Of a stretch of DNA of 45,070 bases, positions 43,965 through 45,070 are shown piece by piece. Source of the stretch: Magnaporthiopsis rhizophila. Lineage: Eukaryota; Ascomycota; Sordariomycetes; Magnaporthales; Magnaporthaceae. The DNA is taken from NCBI GenBank assembly GCA_003049465.1, contig PYSS01000017.1, positions 373,543 through 418,612 of the forward strand, given 5' to 3'. Every line of letters starts with the position of its first letter. The first letter of the stretch is position 1. Below the pieces are notes generated by a model. The model searched no databases and had not been told where the DNA came from. It saw only the letters and a program-made list of their open reading frames with translations. The translations under genes were made by a program, and so were the position numbers.

Positions 43965-44730
43965 GTATCCCACGTGCCTGGTACGAATTGTTCCTGTTCG
44001 AAATACCCTTGGAAGTTGAGTTGCATTAACCGCACGCACGCTGTTGCCGCGTTGTGCCAGGTTTGGAGTTTGCGGGGTACGGCGCCCAAAATCATGATAT
44101 CTATATCTATACATGAAGTAATCACAGGATTGTTTGCTGCCTACATACTCGACCTAGCCGCACAAGTCCATTGCAGGTGTGAAATACGCCTGAAATACAA
44201 TGACAAGACAAATTAACGCTAACCGGGGTGTCATATCTAAAGTAGATGACAAAACATGAGCCAGAAAGAAAGGAAGGAGGAACAAAAGGACGATCGCGCA
44301 CACGGCGCAATATATCTCAAAAAGGCGCTAAAACACCATCATGGCTGAAGCGAGCCCATCCAACGTGTACAAGCCATGACCGCCGCTGGCCTGGCTTCCA
44401 GGTCTATCGCTTTTCTGCGCCATTACGTGCTGTCGCAGCTCAGCAGCGACAGCAGGCATGTGACGTCATGTAGCCCACAAGGGCGCTGGGCGCCATCTCC
44501 CGGGCCGGAGGGAGGTAAAAAAAGAAGAAAAAGAAATAGACCGTTGCATATATATGGCTTTCGTATATTGCGGTTCGAGCTTGTCCTCCGGTGGACCCGT
44601 TTTCCCGAGACAAGGCAAGTCGGCGTCTCGGTCCCCCTCCTAGTCCCTGCGAGGAGACGGGAATATTGGGATACGCGCTCGGCATGCGGCGTCGGTGCGC
44701 AATTTTCGGTGGTTTTTTTTCTTGTTCTTT
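43965..44730. other. convergent 3' spacer
   Basis: About 770 bases between the stops of the SMAP gene (+) and RAMP4 (-). It contains AT-rich 3' sequence near 44090-44120 and an A-rich strip (44517-44537). A perfect TGACGTCA octamer is present at 44461-44468, but this is a downstream location for both genes. No gene seen. Confidence 0.45.
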
Positions 44731-45038
44731 TTACAAAAAGAAGCGCGAAAAGACTTCGAAGAGCAGGCCGCCGAAGACGACGAAGCCGAGTAGACCTATG
44801 ACCAGGACGGTTCCATTAGCAGATATTCCTTCCTATGGTCTTGCGCGCGCGCATGTCGCAAAGGGCACGCGCAATGGTCCGGAGAGTCCGGAAGAGACGT
44901 ACCGAGCCAGATGGGCGAGATGGGTGACTTGTGCACCTCCTTTACGCGCTGCTTGATGTCCGTCTCGGCCTTGCCGCGGCGCGCCTCCTGGTCCTTTTGG
45001 AACTTTGCGTTTCGGCGCCGCTGCTCGGGTGTTTGCGC
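44731..45038 (-). CDS. RAMP4/SERP1 (Ysy6) stress-associated ER protein, start codon outside the window
   Basis: Two minus-strand exons are visible, 45038-44903 and 44795-44731, giving 66 aa: AQTPEQRRRNAKFQKDQEAR, then a stretch ending KEVHKSPISPIWLG, then LLGFVVFGGLLFEVFSRFFL. This is the full RAMP4 protein except its first Met: a short basic cytosolic part and one C-terminal membrane anchor. RAMP4 sits at the Sec61 translocon and stabilises membrane proteins under ER stress. The codon before Ala follows a CAACAG acceptor with a CTGAC branch point 20 bases away, so the ATG is probably in a separate first exon beyond the window's right edge. The internal intron uses GTACGT and TAG. Confidence 0.9.
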
Positions 45039-45070
45039 CTGTTGTGTGGGAGCTTGTGTCAGTTGGGGGG

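Noticed and set aside
44461..44468. Perfect TGACGTCA octamer (CRE/ATF-type site)
   Set aside because: It lies between two convergent 3' ends, and one copy in 45 kb is about what chance predicts.

Overview
The window looks like nuclear DNA of a filamentous ascomycete (Pezizomycotina, most likely a Sordariomycete). Genes are split by short introns, mostly GT-AG, with CTAAC or CTGAC branch points. Coding sequence is GC-rich, spacers hold pyrimidine and homopolymer tracts, and the products are those of a fungal nuclear genome: glycogenin, CENP-I/Mis6, Sec39, Caf16, RAMP4, complex I and mitoribosome subunits. I see no operons, phage genes, CRISPR arrays or recognisable transposon genes. The genus cannot be fixed from the sequence alone.

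Layout, left to right: the 3' end of an unrecognised gene (27-632, +); an intronless alpha-methylacyl-CoA racemase-like enzyme ending in a peroxisomal SRL signal (865-2145, +); mitoribosomal protein mS41 (2552-3340, -); a GNAT protein that keeps the GH3 C-terminal region but has no visible GH3 barrel (6228-8058, -); a 4.2 kb spacer; the seven-exon kinetochore gene CENP-I/Mis6 (12269-14936, +); the ABC-type Caf16 (15366-16220, +); a Mn-type cation diffusion facilitator (18517-20303, +); seven-exon glycogenin (22667-25282, +); an OXNAD1-like flavin reductase (25794-26834, +); a DUF7918-like protein with a very long disordered tail (27317-30091, -); a twin-CX9C complex I subunit (30874-31396, -), divergent from Sec39 (31834-34972, +); a 4.5 kb spacer; a bZIP-like regulator (39445-40296, +); a lysine-rich, acidic SMAP-domain protein (42616-43964, +); and the 5'-incomplete RAMP4/SERP1 gene (44731-45038, -).

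Exon joins were worked out by hand, requiring frame continuity, plausible splice sites and agreement with remembered family sequence. All listed multi-exon models have total lengths divisible by three. The genes are mainly housekeeping and do not form one pathway. Loose functional links are two mitochondrial proteins (mS41, complex I subunit) and two early-secretory proteins (Sec39, RAMP4).

I do not see a clear new multi-gene system. The points most worth a second look are the GH3-less GNAT gene, a 27-nt intron-like element in frame within glycogenin, a GC-AG intron in the metal transporter, a bZIP basic region without a leucine zipper and with a start-stop uORF before it, and a palindromic CCTAGG/GGTACC-type motif scattered through the spacers.
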